From Pseudomonadales bacterium (lineage in GTDB: Bacteria; Pseudomonadota; Gammaproteobacteria; Pseudomonadales; UBA5862): DNA of 64,000 nt. Position numbers and translations under genes: made by a program. Location: contig JACKOQ010000005.1 in assembly GCA_024234215.1 (NCBI GenBank), forward strand, positions 173,266-237,265. Direction: 5' to 3'. Positions 15,595 through 25,013 of this stretch are shown here, in pieces; position 1 is the first letter of the stretch; every line of letters starts with the position of its first letter. Under the pieces are notes generated by a model. It ran no database searches. It saw nothing but the letters and a program-made list of their open reading frames with translations, and was not told the origin of the DNA.

Positions 15595-18096
15595 CTACTC
15601 CACCGTTTGCGAGAGCGGAACGGCGCGCGGAGGGCCCGGCAGCGCCGATGACAGCGTGAGTGGTGCTTCCGTCAGCCCGGTTGCAACCGGTCGCAGCAGC
15701 CGCAGGGCATTGGCCACCACCAGCAGCGAGCTGAGGCTCATCCCGAGCGCCGCCAGATAGGGCGACACCCAGCCGGCCGCGGCAAACGGAATCGCCAGCA
15801 GGTTGTAGCCAAAGGCCCAGAGCAGATTCTGTCGGATCACCCGACTGCTTCGGTCGGCCACCACGAAGGCGGCCACCAGCGACGACAGTCGGCCGTTCAG
15901 GATGATGGCGTCGGCCGAACTCTTGGCGAGGTCGCTGCCTTCATCGATGGCCACCGCCAAGTTGGCGCCGGCAAGCACTGGCGCATCATTGACGCCATCG
16001 CCCACCATCAACACCTTGGCACCACTCTGCTGGCGCGCTCTGACGGCCGCCAGCTTGGCCTCCGGCGTCATGCTGGCCTGCCAGTCGACCAGATTCAGTG
16101 AGGCGGCCAGGGGTGCAACCGCAGCCGGGACATCGCCACTCATCAAGGCGAGATGCAAGCCCCGTGAGGCCAGTTGCCGCAGACTTGCGGCCGCATCACG
16201 GCGTTGCGGCTCTTCCAGTTCGAACCAGGCCAGCAGTTGCGACTCGCTGGCCAACGCAAGCCACTTGCCATCCGCCGAAGGCGGCGTCACCGGCTGCTCT
16301 GACCGCAACAGAGCCCGGATGAACTCCGGCGTGCCGATGCGAACGCTCTCGCCCCGCCATACACCTTCAACGCCCTGCCCGGCACTCGAGCACAGCTCAA
16401 TCACCCGTGAAACCGGCAACGCACGGCTGGCCGCTGCATCGATCAGGGTGGCGGCAATCGGATGTCGCGATGCACCTTCCAGGGCCGCGGCCAATGCCAG
16501 GCAGCCATCGGCATCGAGTCCGGCAGCAGGCAGGGTCCTGAGCAACCGCAGGCGTTGCTCGGTCAGGGTGCCGGTCTTGTCGAAAACCACCTGATCGATC
16601 TGATTCAGGCTCTCGATCACATGACCCTTGATCGCCAGAAAACCCTGCTTCTGCAGAGCAAGGGTCGCTGCCGTCAACACGGTCGGCGTGGCCAGAGACA
16701 GCGCACAGGGACAGGTGATCACCAGCACCGAAAGCGTGATCCAGAAAGCATCCGCCGACCCCTGCCACCACCAGAAGAGATAGACCGATGCGGCGCAACC
16801 GAGCATGACGGTGACGAAGTGGCTGGCGATGCGATCGGTCAACTGGATGATGTGCGGCTTGTCAGCCTGCGCCTGCTGCAGCAGTCGTTCGATCATCGCC
16901 AGGCGGGAGTGCTCGACCCCGCAACTGACGCTGATCCACAGCGCCTGCTCCAGATTGATCGAACCACCGAGCAGCCGATCACCCACTTCGCGAAGCACCG
17001 GCAGACGTTCACCAGTCAACAGCGATTCATCGACACTGCTGCGGCCGTTTTGCACCACGCCATCGGTCGGGATCACCTCACCGGGCCGAATCAGCAGCAG
17101 ATCGCCCACTTGCAGCCGTCGCAGTGGCACGGACTCTTCACCTTTCTCGCACACCCGGGTTGCCAACCGTGGCAGGCGACTGCGCAGATCGAGCGCCGCC
17201 AGACCCGCACGCTCACGCACGGTGCGCTCCAGAAAGCGGCCCAGCAGCAGAAAAAAGACGAACATCACCACCGAGTCGAAGTAGACCGCCGGCCCCTGAG
17301 TGAAGGTGGCCCAGACACTGACCAGAAAAGCCAGTGCGATGGCCAGTGCGACCGGCACATCCATGCCGGGGCGACGCTGGCGCAGATCACGCCAGGCACC
17401 GCTGAAAAAGGGCCGGGAAGAGATCGCCACCACCGGCAGGGTCAGCAGCAGGCTGGCCCAGCGCAGTAACGTCTGATAGTTGCGCTCGAATTCAAGAAAA
17501 TCGTCGAGATAGAGCGCGCCGCTGTACATCATCACCTGCATCATGCCGATGCCGGCAAAACCCAGCCCGATCAGCAGATCGCGACGCTCCCGCTGCAGCA
17601 ACTGCTCTTTTGCGGTGACAGTGAAAGGTTCGGCACGATAGCCCAGCCGATGCAGCGTGGCGACGATCTCGCCAAGCCGAATCTGGTCAGCCTGCCAGTT
17701 CACCTCGGCGCGTCGCTGGTCAAAATTGACGCTGATACTGCGGATGCCGGATTGCGCCTTCAGACCGGATTCGATCAGCCAGACGCAGGCGGCGCAATTC
17801 ATTCCCGCCAGCAGCAATGAAACATGGTGGCTGCCATCCTCCGCCACCTGTACCAGTTCAGCCGCCACCGCCGGGTGGTCATACTCGCTGAAGTCGGGCA
17901 GGCCGGACAGCGCGGGATCATCGGGATTCAGGGCTGGTCGGTCTCGCAACCGGTAGAAGCGGTCCAACCCTCCTTCGACAATGCTGCGCGCAACCGCGGC
18001 GCAGCCGGGACAGCACATTGGCCGCAATGTGCCCTCGATCTCCACCTGCAGCGGATCGGGCTGCGCAATCGGCAGGTCACAGTGGTAGCACTTCAT
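15595..18096 (-). CDS. ccoI: Cu+-exporting P-type ATPase for cbb3 assembly, CcoI
   Basis: This 833-residue P1B ATPase begins with a zinc-finger-like cysteine region (CYHCDLP, CCPGCA; residues 3-32), then a heavy-metal-associated domain with MNCAAC (Cys101, Cys104). The membrane part has eight helices, including the metal-site CPC at residues 462-464. Asp506 of DKTGTLT is the phosphorylated residue, and MVGDGVNDAPVL is the ATP hinge. CcoI (FixI) delivers copper for the CcoN CuB centre. Its ATG overlaps the ccoH stop (ATGA), indicating coupling in the ccoGHIS operon. Confidence 0.96.
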   Translation of the reverse strand: MKCYHCDLPIAQPDPLQVEIEGTLRPMCCPGCAAVARSIVEGGLDRFYRLRDRPALNPDDPALSGLPDFSEYDHPAVAAELVQVAEDGSHHVSLLLAGMNCAACVWLIESGLKAQSGIRSISVNFDQRRAEVNWQADQIRLGEIVATLHRLGYRAEPFTVTAKEQLLQRERRDLLIGLGFAGIGMMQVMMYSGALYLDDFLEFERNYQTLLRWASLLLTLPVVAISSRPFFSGAWRDLRQRRPGMDVPVALAIALAFLVSVWATFTQGPAVYFDSVVMFVFFLLLGRFLERTVRERAGLAALDLRSRLPRLATRVCEKGEESVPLRRLQVGDLLLIRPGEVIPTDGVVQNGRSSVDESLLTGERLPVLREVGDRLLGGSINLEQALWISVSCGVEHSRLAMIERLLQQAQADKPHIIQLTDRIASHFVTVMLGCAASVYLFWWWQGSADAFWITLSVLVITCPCALSLATPTVLTAATLALQKQGFLAIKGHVIESLNQIDQVVFDKTGTLTEQRLRLLRTLPAAGLDADGCLALAAALEGASRHPIAATLIDAAASRALPVSRVIELCSSAGQGVEGVWRGESVRIGTPEFIRALLRSEQPVTPPSADGKWLALASESQLLAWFELEEPQRRDAAASLRQLASRGLHLALMSGDVPAAVAPLAASLNLVDWQASMTPEAKLAAVRARQQSGAKVLMVGDGVNDAPVLAGANLAVAIDEGSDLAKSSADAIILNGRLSSLVAAFVVADRSSRVIRQNLLWAFGYNLLAIPFAAAGWVSPYLAALGMSLSSLLVVANALRLLRPVATGLTEAPLTLSSALPGPPRAVPLSQTVE

Positions 18097-18617
18097 CCCG
18101 GCTTGAATGCAGCCCGCAATTCAACCGGTCGAGGCAGCTCGGCCTCCCCTTTGAGTCGCCAGTCACCCCTGTCCAAGGTTGCCGGGGCAACAGAGAGGTG
18201 AAAACGGCCATGGGGTGGCCGCTCGAGCAGGGTGCGATAGTGACGCGGCGCCACCTGTACCAGCGTGAAGCGCTGATCCTGTTCGGCCAGCGTGGGATGG
18301 TCCAGTTCGAGCGTCAATGCACTCGGCCAGTCGGTGAGTTCACCCTCCAGGACCACCAGAAGTTCCCTCGCATCGGCGGACAGCTCGATGCGGGCTGACA
18401 ACCGGGCGGCGGCCGCGGCCTGATCGCGCCGGATCGACTGGTTGATCATCATCCCCTCTTTGTAATAGTCGTCCCGCACCAGGCTGTCACGGCTGTCGAG
18501 CGCGAAGCCGAGCAGGATCAGCCCCGCCACCACCGACAGCAGCGGCAGCGCGATGAGGAACCAGGGCCAGAACTGACGATACCATGGAGCAGGAAGGGTT
18601 GACGTGGCAGACGACAT
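18093..18617 (-). CDS. ccoH: FixH/CcoH family cbb3 assembly protein
   Basis: This 174-residue protein has an N-terminal transmembrane helix (WYRQFWPWFLIALPLLSVVAGLILLGFAL) and then the FixH signature DSRDSLVRDDYYKEGMMINQSIRRDQAAAAA. CcoH is a single-span membrane protein that joins CcoN during oxidase assembly. The start is ATG 18617, which has GGAGGG eight bases upstream; a GTG at 18626 falls within that site and is rejected. It lies between ccoG and ccoI. Confidence 0.94.
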   Translation of the reverse strand: MSSATSTLPAPWYRQFWPWFLIALPLLSVVAGLILLGFALDSRDSLVRDDYYKEGMMINQSIRRDQAAAAARLSARIELSADARELLVVLEGELTDWPSALTLELDHPTLAEQDQRFTLVQVAPRHYRTLLERPPHGRFHLSVAPATLDRGDWRLKGEAELPRPVELRAAFKPG

Positions 18618-18632
18618 GATGGACACCCTCCT

Positions 18633-20057
18633 TCAGCGTTGCGCAGGGCCAATGAATCGACTCTCCTGAGTGATTCGATAATCATCACGGTCGATGGCCT
18701 CCAGCGAGAAGAGAATCTTGCGCGAGCCCTGACCCAGCTGCTGCGCCGGCACTGTGAGTCGCAGCGGCAGTGAGAGCACCTCTGATCCATTCACCTCGGC
18801 TTCGGTGGCGCCCTGGATTTTCAAGCCATCGATGCCGGTGGCCGTGATCCGGTAGCGGTGCGGGGCACTGTCCATGTTGAGAATCTTGAGGGTATAGCTG
18901 TTCTCGATGCCGCCATCACTGCTCATGGTGAACAGTTGATTGCGGTCACGGATGATGTCGAGTTCGAGCGGGATGCGCTGATAGAGCCGGTAACCGAACA
19001 GCCCGATCATCACCAGGATCGCCACGCCATAGCCGACCAACCGTGGCCGCAGGATATGCCTTTTGCCGGTTTCGAGTTCGGCCAGCGTCGTGTAGCGGAT
19101 CAACCCGCGCGGGTAGCCCATCTTGTCCATCACTTCATTGCAGCCATCGATGCAGAGTGCACAGCCGATGCACTCATACTGCAGGCCATCGCGGATATCG
19201 ATGCCGGTCGGACAGACCTGCACGCAGACCGTGCAGTTGATGCAGTCCCCAAGTTCCTGTTTTTCGGCTGCGTCACCGCGCTTGCGCGAACCACGCGGTT
19301 CGCCCCGTGCCGCATCGTAGGAAATGATCAGGGTGTCCCGGTCGAACATCGCCGACTGGAAGCGTGCATAGGGACACATGTATTTGCAGACCTGCTCGCG
19401 CATCCAGCCGGCATTGACATAGGTGGCCAGCATGAAAAACAGCGTCCAGAAGGCCGCCACCGGATGGGCCTGCAATAGCACCAGATCGGGCAGCAGTTCA
19501 CGAATCGGCGTGAAGTAGCCGACAAAGGTCAGGCCGGTCCAGAAGCCGAAGCCGAGCCACATGGCATGCTTGAGGCCCTTCTTGAACAGCTTTTCGGCTG
19601 ACCAGGGGGCCTGATCCAGCTTGATACGCTGGTTGCGTGAACCTTCGGCAAACTGCTCCATCCACATGTAGATGGCAGTCCAGACCGTCTGCGGACAGGT
19701 ATAGCCACACCAGACCCGCCCAAGCCAGTTGGTGACGAAAAACAGGCCAAAGGCACAGATGATCAGCAGCCAGGCCAGAAAGACGAAATCCTGCGGCCAG
19801 AAGGTCCAGTTCAGGATGTAGAACTTGCGCTCGGGCAGACTCCACAGCAGCGACTGATGCCCATTCCAGTTGATCCATGGCAGCAGGAAGTAACCCAGCA
19901 GCAGCGGCCAGCCGGTGTAAAGCCGAATGCGCTGAAAGAAACCTTCGATCTTGCGGGTGTAGATCTTCTCGCGTTTCTCATACAGGTCGAGCTCCCGGGA
20001 ATCGGTCACCGGAGGCTGTTTCGGATCAATCTCGCGAACCGGAAGACGTTGAGGCAT
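18633..20057 (-). CDS. ccoG: Cytochrome c oxidase accessory protein CcoG (FixG), ferredoxin-like
   Basis: This membrane ferredoxin of about 474 residues has five hydrophobic helices in its first half and two [4Fe-4S] motifs (CINCTVCVQVCPTGIDIR and CIGCALCIDGCNEVM). It ends in an Ig-like FixG C-terminal domain (SYTLKILNMDSAPHRYRI onward). CcoG is thought to reduce copper for insertion into the cbb3 oxidase. The open frame reaches a TTG at 20093, but ATG 20057 (MPQRLPVREIDP) is the better start. It is first of the ccoGHIS set, 127 bases after ccoP. Confidence 0.95.
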   Translation of the reverse strand: MPQRLPVREIDPKQPPVTDSRELDLYEKREKIYTRKIEGFFQRIRLYTGWPLLLGYFLLPWINWNGHQSLLWSLPERKFYILNWTFWPQDFVFLAWLLIICAFGLFFVTNWLGRVWCGYTCPQTVWTAIYMWMEQFAEGSRNQRIKLDQAPWSAEKLFKKGLKHAMWLGFGFWTGLTFVGYFTPIRELLPDLVLLQAHPVAAFWTLFFMLATYVNAGWMREQVCKYMCPYARFQSAMFDRDTLIISYDAARGEPRGSRKRGDAAEKQELGDCINCTVCVQVCPTGIDIRDGLQYECIGCALCIDGCNEVMDKMGYPRGLIRYTTLAELETGKRHILRPRLVGYGVAILVMIGLFGYRLYQRIPLELDIIRDRNQLFTMSSDGGIENSYTLKILNMDSAPHRYRITATGIDGLKIQGATEAEVNGSEVLSLPLRLTVPAQQLGQGSRKILFSLEAIDRDDYRITQESRFIGPAQR

Positions 20058-20184
20058 GACTGTCCCGCGGCAGGGTGAGGTCAGAGTGTACAACAGTACG
20101 ATTTGTTCGAGTCATCCCGGTGATGGTGACCATGCGGCCATCCTCACCGGGATGTCGAACTCAGATTGAAGTCGCTTTAAACCG

Positions 20185-21069
20185 CTACTTCTTCGGTTGG
20201 GAGAGCGAGTAGACATAAGCAGCGACGATGCGGACCTTCTGCGCACCCAGCGTCTGCTCGAAGGTCGGCATCTGTCCGGCCCGGCCGGCAGCGATGCTGT
20301 GCTCGATCTGCCCCGGCGCGCCGCCATAAAGCCAGATGGCATTGGTCAGATCAGGAGCACCGATCAGCTGATTGCCCTTGCCATCCATGCCGTGACAGGC
20401 CGTGCAGGTCGAAGCGAAGAGCGCTTTGCCCGCCTCTGCCAGTTTCGGATCGGCAGTGCCACCGCTGAGATTGACCACATGCGCGGTCACCTGCTTGACC
20501 TTTTCATCGCCCAATATGGGCCCCCACGGCGGCATCTGACCACGGCGGCCGCTCAGAATCGTGGTCTCGATCGCCTCGGCAGTGCCACCATAAAGCCACT
20601 CGCTGTCGGTCAGATTGGGAAAACCGAAGCTGCCGGTTGCCGATGAACCGTGACAGACCGAGCAGTTGGTGGCGAAGATGCGCTGTCCCATCTTCAGCGC
20701 CTGCGGCTCCTGCTGCAACTGCTCGACCGACATCGCACCGTAACGGACAAACAGCGGACCAAACTCCTTCTCGGCCTCCTGCACCTCTTTCTGCCAGGCA
20801 CCCGTGGAACTCCAGTTCAGCACACCGGGAAAGTTGCCAAACCCCGGGTAGAGCACCAGATAGGCCACCAGAAACAGCAGCGAGAGAATGAACATCATGT
20901 ACCACCAGTACGGCAGCGGATTGTTCAGCTCTTCGATGCCATCCCACTCATGACCGGTCGTTGCCCCCTCGCCCGGCGGCACCTTGCGGTTGGATTGCAG
21001 CAACCACCAGCTCCCCACCGCGGTCACCGCGACCAGCACCATCACCCACAGGCTCCAGAAGGTACTCAT
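20185..21069 (-). CDS. ccoP: Cbb3-type cytochrome c oxidase subunit III (CcoP)
   Basis: This 294-residue di-heme c-type cytochrome has two N-terminal transmembrane helices (residues 4-24 and 53-75) and heme motifs CSVCH (136-140) and CTACH (222-226). Distal Met ligands probably lie in GQMPPWG and GQMPTFE. It passes electrons to CcoO and the binuclear centre. Its ATG overlaps the ccoQ stop (ATGA). It is cytoplasmic-membrane bound with the heme domains in the periplasm. Confidence 0.97.
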   Translation of the reverse strand: MSTFWSLWVMVLVAVTAVGSWWLLQSNRKVPPGEGATTGHEWDGIEELNNPLPYWWYMMFILSLLFLVAYLVLYPGFGNFPGVLNWSSTGAWQKEVQEAEKEFGPLFVRYGAMSVEQLQQEPQALKMGQRIFATNCSVCHGSSATGSFGFPNLTDSEWLYGGTAEAIETTILSGRRGQMPPWGPILGDEKVKQVTAHVVNLSGGTADPKLAEAGKALFASTCTACHGMDGKGNQLIGAPDLTNAIWLYGGAPGQIEHSIAAGRAGQMPTFEQTLGAQKVRIVAAYVYSLSQPKK

Positions 21070-21239
21070 TGACCCTTACCTCTTGAATTCGGAGTTGTTT
21101 CAGCTTCATCGTCGAACGGCAGTTGCGCCGCTTCGTCGAAGGCAGATTTGCGTTTGCTGCTGTAAGCCCACAGACAGATGGCGACAAACAGCAGCATGAC
21201 CACCACCGTGCTGACGGCACGGACCGTATTGATCTCCAT
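21066..21239 (-). CDS. ccoQ: Cbb3-type oxidase subunit CcoQ
   Basis: This short gene was read directly: 57 residues beginning MEINTVRAVSTVVVMLLF, with one transmembrane helix (STVVVMLLFVAICLWAY) followed by the CcoQ-like SSKRKSAFDEAAQLPFDD. CcoQ stabilises the cbb3 complex and is not catalytic. It begins 3 bases after the ccoO stop and its TGA overlaps the ccoP start, so it lies in the correct place in ccoNOQP. Confidence 0.93.
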   Translation of the reverse strand: MEINTVRAVSTVVVMLLFVAICLWAYSSKRKSAFDEAAQLPFDDEAETTPNSRGKGQ

Positions 21240-21242
21240 GCG

Positions 21243-21851
21243 CTATTTCACCGATTGCATCACTGTGCCGAGTTGCTGCAGGTACGCGACCATGGCATCG
21301 GCTTCCGATCTGCTCTGCAGGGCCTGCGGCGCCGCCTCGATCTCGGCATCGCTGTAAGGAACACCCACGGTGCGCAACGCCCGCATCTTGGCCTGGATCT
21401 GACTGGCATCGACCTCGCTGTCGAACAGCCAAGTGAAGGCAGGCATGTTCGACTCGGGCACGACATCACGCGGGTTGTAGAGGTGTGCCCGGTGCCAGTC
21501 ATCGCTGTAGCGACCACCGACGCGGGCAAGGTCCGGTCCGGTTCGCTTCGATCCCCACAGGAAGGGATGCTCATAGACCTGTTCACCGGCCACCGTATAG
21601 TGACCATAGCGCTCGGTCTCGCTGCGGAAAGGGCGCACCATCTGGGTGTGGCAGACATGACAGCCTTCACGGATGTAGATGTCGCGCCCTGCCAGCTCCA
21701 GCGGCTTCAGCGGTGTCAGGCCGGCCACTGGCTGGGTGTTGCCCTGTATGAAAAAAAGAGGGGGAATCTCCGCCAACCCACCAAAACTGATGACGATCGC
21801 AACCAGCACGATCATCACTCCCAGGTTTTTCTCGATCAGGTCATGTTTCAT
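21243..21851 (-). CDS. ccoO: Cbb3-type cytochrome c oxidase subunit II (CcoO)
   Basis: This 202-residue mono-heme cytochrome c has an N-terminal membrane anchor (LGVMIVLVAIVISFGGLAEIPPLFF) and heme motif CHVCH (residues 64-68) in REGCHVCHTQMVRPFRSETERYGHYT, a CcoO hallmark. It relays electrons from CcoP to CcoN. The frame extends upstream, but MKHDLIEKN at 21851 is the family's start. It lies 13 bases after ccoN. Confidence 0.97.
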   Translation of the reverse strand: MKHDLIEKNLGVMIVLVAIVISFGGLAEIPPLFFIQGNTQPVAGLTPLKPLELAGRDIYIREGCHVCHTQMVRPFRSETERYGHYTVAGEQVYEHPFLWGSKRTGPDLARVGGRYSDDWHRAHLYNPRDVVPESNMPAFTWLFDSEVDASQIQAKMRALRTVGVPYSDAEIEAAPQALQSRSEADAMVAYLQQLGTVMQSVK

Positions 21852-21864
21852 GATGCGGCTCCCG

Positions 21865-23298
21865 TCAACCGGCTTGGGGAATGGCGTGGGCAATGGATGC
21901 ATCGGCAGGGCGCGCAGTCTTCCAGACGTTGTAGGCCATCACCAACATCCCGAAGAAGAAGATCGCACCACCGACGAAACGCACCACATAGCCGGGATAA
22001 CTCGCCTCGACCGCTTCAGCGAAGCTGTAAGTGAGGGTGCCATCGGTGTTGACCGCACGCCACATCAGCCCCTGCATGATGCCGTTCACCCACATCGAGG
22101 CGATGTAGAGCACGGTGCCGATGGTCGAGAGCCAGAAGTGGAAGTTGATCAGCGGAATGCTGAACATCTCGCCCTGCTTCTTGCCGAACATGATCGGAAT
22201 CATGTGGTAGAGCGAGCCGATCGAGATCATCGCCACCCAGCCCAGCGCACCCGAGTGGACATGGCCGATGGTCCAGTCGGTGTTGTGCGACAGCGCATTG
22301 ACGGTCTTGATCGACATCATCGGTCCTTCGAAGGTCGACATGCCATAGAAAGAGAGCGAGACGATCAGGAACTTGATGATCGGGTCGGTACGCAGCTTCT
22401 CCCACGCGCCCGAGAGGGTCATGATGCCGTTGATCATGCCCCCCCATGACGGTGCCAACAGCACCAGTGACATCACCATGCCGACGCTCTGCGCCCAGTC
22501 AGGCAGGGCGCTGTAGTGCAGGTGGTGGGGCCCCGCCCACATGTAGACGCAGATCAGCGCCCAGAAATGCACGATCGACAGCCGATAGGAGTAGACCGGA
22601 CGCTCGGCCTGCTTGGGAATGAAGTAGTACATCATCCCAAGAAAACCGGCCGTCAGATAAAAGCCGACCGCATTGTGGCCATACCACCACTGCACCATCG
22701 CATCGATGGTGCCGGAGTAGACCGAATAGGATTTGAACAGCGAGACCGGAATCGCCACGCTGTTGACCACATGCAGCAGCGCCACCGCGATGATGAAGGC
22801 CCCCAGAAACCAGTTGGCCACATAGATGTGCGGTGTCTTGCGCTTGATCAGGGTGCCGAAGAAGACCACTGCGTAGGAGATCCAGACGACGGCGATCAGG
22901 ATGTCGATCGGCCACTCCAGCTCGGCATACTCCTTGGCCGTGGTCAGCCCCAGCGGCAGCGTGATGGCTGCGCTCAGGATCACCAGCTGCCAGCCCCAGA
23001 AGACGAAGCTGGCCAATCCATCCGAAAACAGCCGCGCCTTGCAGGTGCGCTGCACGATATAAAAGGAAGTGCCCATCAGGGCGCAGCCACCAAAGGCGAA
23101 GATCACCGCATTGGTGTGCAGCGGTCGCAAGCGGCCGAAATGGGTCCAGGGCAAGTCCAGATTGAGCGCCGGCCAGGCGAGCTGGGCCGCAAGCAGCACC
23201 CCGACGCCCATGCCGACAATGCCCCACACCACCGCCATGATGGCGAACTGGCGGACAACCTTGTAGTTGTAAAGCGGGTGATCGATCGCTGTGGTCAT
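21865..23298 (-). CDS. ccoN: Cbb3-type cytochrome c oxidase subunit I (CcoN)
   Basis: This catalytic subunit of about 477 residues has twelve or so membrane helices. It shows the heme-copper oxidase histidine motifs WWYGHNAVGFYLTAGFLGMMYYFIPK (CuB His), WAGPHHLHYSALPDWAQ and DWTIGHVHSGALGWVAMI (heme ligands). It reduces oxygen to water with high affinity and pumps protons. The start is ATG 23298 (MTTAIDHPLYNYKVV). An Anr-like box 60 bases upstream suggests induction at low oxygen. Confidence 0.97.
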   Translation of the reverse strand: MTTAIDHPLYNYKVVRQFAIMAVVWGIVGMGVGVLLAAQLAWPALNLDLPWTHFGRLRPLHTNAVIFAFGGCALMGTSFYIVQRTCKARLFSDGLASFVFWGWQLVILSAAITLPLGLTTAKEYAELEWPIDILIAVVWISYAVVFFGTLIKRKTPHIYVANWFLGAFIIAVALLHVVNSVAIPVSLFKSYSVYSGTIDAMVQWWYGHNAVGFYLTAGFLGMMYYFIPKQAERPVYSYRLSIVHFWALICVYMWAGPHHLHYSALPDWAQSVGMVMSLVLLAPSWGGMINGIMTLSGAWEKLRTDPIIKFLIVSLSFYGMSTFEGPMMSIKTVNALSHNTDWTIGHVHSGALGWVAMISIGSLYHMIPIMFGKKQGEMFSIPLINFHFWLSTIGTVLYIASMWVNGIMQGLMWRAVNTDGTLTYSFAEAVEASYPGYVVRFVGGAIFFFGMLVMAYNVWKTARPADASIAHAIPQAG

Positions 23299-23357
23299 AT
23301 CCTGTTTCCTGTGTGGAGACTTGAAGCGAATGTTAGCCGATCCAGCCGGGTGCAACC

Positions 23358-23371
23358 ATGACTTGCGTCAA
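23358..23371 (-). promoter_or_regulatory. Candidate Anr/FNR box upstream of ccoN
   Basis: On the minus strand the sequence is TTGAC-GCAA-GTCAT, compared with the consensus TTGAT-N4-ATCAA. The left half matches fully (TTGAY) and the right half matches three of five. It lies 60 bases upstream of the ccoN start, in range for class II activation, and an Anr gene is encoded nearby. The consensus is established; function here is inferred. Confidence 0.55.
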
Positions 23372-23470
23372 TCGGTCGCAGCATGCTCTTCTCGATCAAC
23401 ATCTTGATCTTGGCTCTCTTTCTGATTCATGCCCGTCAATCGCCATGACCGAGGCAGTCTCATTCACGAC

Positions 23471-23504
23471 AAAAAAGCCGGTCCGGAGCACGCCCGGGCC
23501 GGCT
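23471..23504 (-). terminator. Rho-independent terminator after the CYP153 gene
   Basis: On the minus strand a GC-rich stem AGCCGGcCCGG / CCGGaCCGGCT is followed by TTTTTT. It stands 61 bases past the P450 stop, separating that gene from the ccoN promoter region. Confidence 0.85.
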
Positions 23505-23564
23505 TCAGCGGATTCGCTACCACCCGGCATCGTCAGCAGACGGTGTCGGGCGCTCGGTGCTGAT

Positions 23565-24830
23565 CTACAGCGGATGCACCTGCACCGGCAGGTGGGTGAT
23601 GCCACGGATCAGCGACGAGAAGGCACGCTCTGGCTGGCCGACCATCTCCACCATCCGGAAGCGCTTCTGGATCTCTTCCCAGGTCACCCGCAGTTGCATC
23701 TCGGCCAGACGGTTGCCCATGCAGCGGTGGATGCCAAAACCGAACGAGAGGTGGTTGCGCGGATTGTCACGGTCGATCAGGAATTCGTAGGGACGCTCGA
23801 TCACCTCTTCATCACGGTTGCCGGAGACATACCACATCACCACCTTGTCACCCTTGCGGATCTGCTTGCCGCCCAGCGTGGTGTCCTGCAGGGCGGTGCG
23901 GCGCATGCTGATGATCGGGGTCTGCCAGCGGATGATCTCGGGGACCATCTTCGGAATCAGTCCGGGGTTGTCGCGCAATTTCTGATACTGTTCCGGATTT
24001 TCATTCAGTGCGACCACACCGCCACTCAATGAGTTGCGGGTGGTGTCGTTGCCGCCGATGATCAGCAACAGCAGGTTGCCGAGGTACTCCATCGTGCTCA
24101 TGTTGCGGGTGGCTTCGCCATGGGCCAGCATGGAGATGAAGTCGTCGCGCGGTTCACCCGCCGCCCGCTCCTTCCAGATCTGGGTGAAGCAGTTCAGACA
24201 CTCCATCATCGCCGCCATCTTCTCTTCCTGGGTCTTGACGATGGCATCGGGTCCGGGAATGACCGTGGTAGCATCGGACCAGAAGGTGAGCTTGCGCCGC
24301 TCCTCGAACGGAAAATCAAACAGTGTCGCCAGCATCTGGGTGGTCAGTTCGATCGACACCCGATCGACCCAGTCGAAGGTCTCACCCACCGGCAGGTTGT
24401 CGAGAATGGTGCCGATGCGCTGACGGATCAGCGGTTCCATCTGCGCCAGCCGCTGCGGCGCGACACCCGGCTGCACCACCTTGCGTTGCGCCCCATGCCT
24501 GGGCTCATCCATCGCGATGAACATCTGGATCGGCATCTCGTCGGTGATGTCCTGCAGCTGGATGTTCGGTTCGGAAGAGTAGATGTGGTGTGCACCCTCG
24601 ACCGCCATGATGTCCTTGTATCTGGTCACCGACCAATAGGGGCCGAACAGTGAGTCGGAGCAGCGGTTGACGGGATCTTCCTTGCGCAGACGGTCCAAAA
24701 ATGGCCAGACAGTGTCGGTCTGATAAAGAGAAGGTTGTGACAGGTCGAACTGATCGAGTGGAATCGAGTAGGGATCCCGGCCTCGCAGTTTCAGAAAGGT
24801 GGGTTTTTCGGTCGCGTTGGCGGTGGACAT
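23565..24830 (-). CDS. Cytochrome P450, CYP153 family (alkane/fatty acid terminal hydroxylase)
   Basis: This soluble bacterial P450 of 421 residues has the I-helix oxygen-binding motif IGGNDTTRN, the ExxR motif in EIIRWQ and the heme-binding loop HLSFGFGIHRCMGNRLAE, with Cys370 as thiolate ligand. Stretches such as FDWVDRVSIELTTQMLATLFDFPFEERRKL and ISMLAHGEATRNMSTMEYLGNLLLLIIGGNDTTRNS are characteristic of CYP153 enzymes, which hydroxylate n-alkanes, fatty acids or terpenes at terminal carbons. No ferredoxin or ferredoxin reductase gene is adjacent. ATG 24830 has AAGGAA upstream. The gene stands alone between aceF and ccoN. Confidence 0.92.
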   Translation of the reverse strand: MSTANATEKPTFLKLRGRDPYSIPLDQFDLSQPSLYQTDTVWPFLDRLRKEDPVNRCSDSLFGPYWSVTRYKDIMAVEGAHHIYSSEPNIQLQDITDEMPIQMFIAMDEPRHGAQRKVVQPGVAPQRLAQMEPLIRQRIGTILDNLPVGETFDWVDRVSIELTTQMLATLFDFPFEERRKLTFWSDATTVIPGPDAIVKTQEEKMAAMMECLNCFTQIWKERAAGEPRDDFISMLAHGEATRNMSTMEYLGNLLLLIIGGNDTTRNSLSGGVVALNENPEQYQKLRDNPGLIPKMVPEIIRWQTPIISMRRTALQDTTLGGKQIRKGDKVVMWYVSGNRDEEVIERPYEFLIDRDNPRNHLSFGFGIHRCMGNRLAEMQLRVTWEEIQKRFRMVEMVGQPERAFSSLIRGITHLPVQVHPL

Positions 24831-25013
24831 GTTTACGGTTTCCTTGGATGAGGTGATGCAGATGAACCAGCATGAAGCATCGCCTCCGGCAGACGCATCC
24901 ATGCCTGTGTCCCATGAGGCCCAGTCGTGACGATAACGAAACGCGGCGGGCCAACCGCGATTCCGCGCGAATCATATCCATCTCGGGTCAAGATGGATAT
25001 GCCCGTTCGCACA

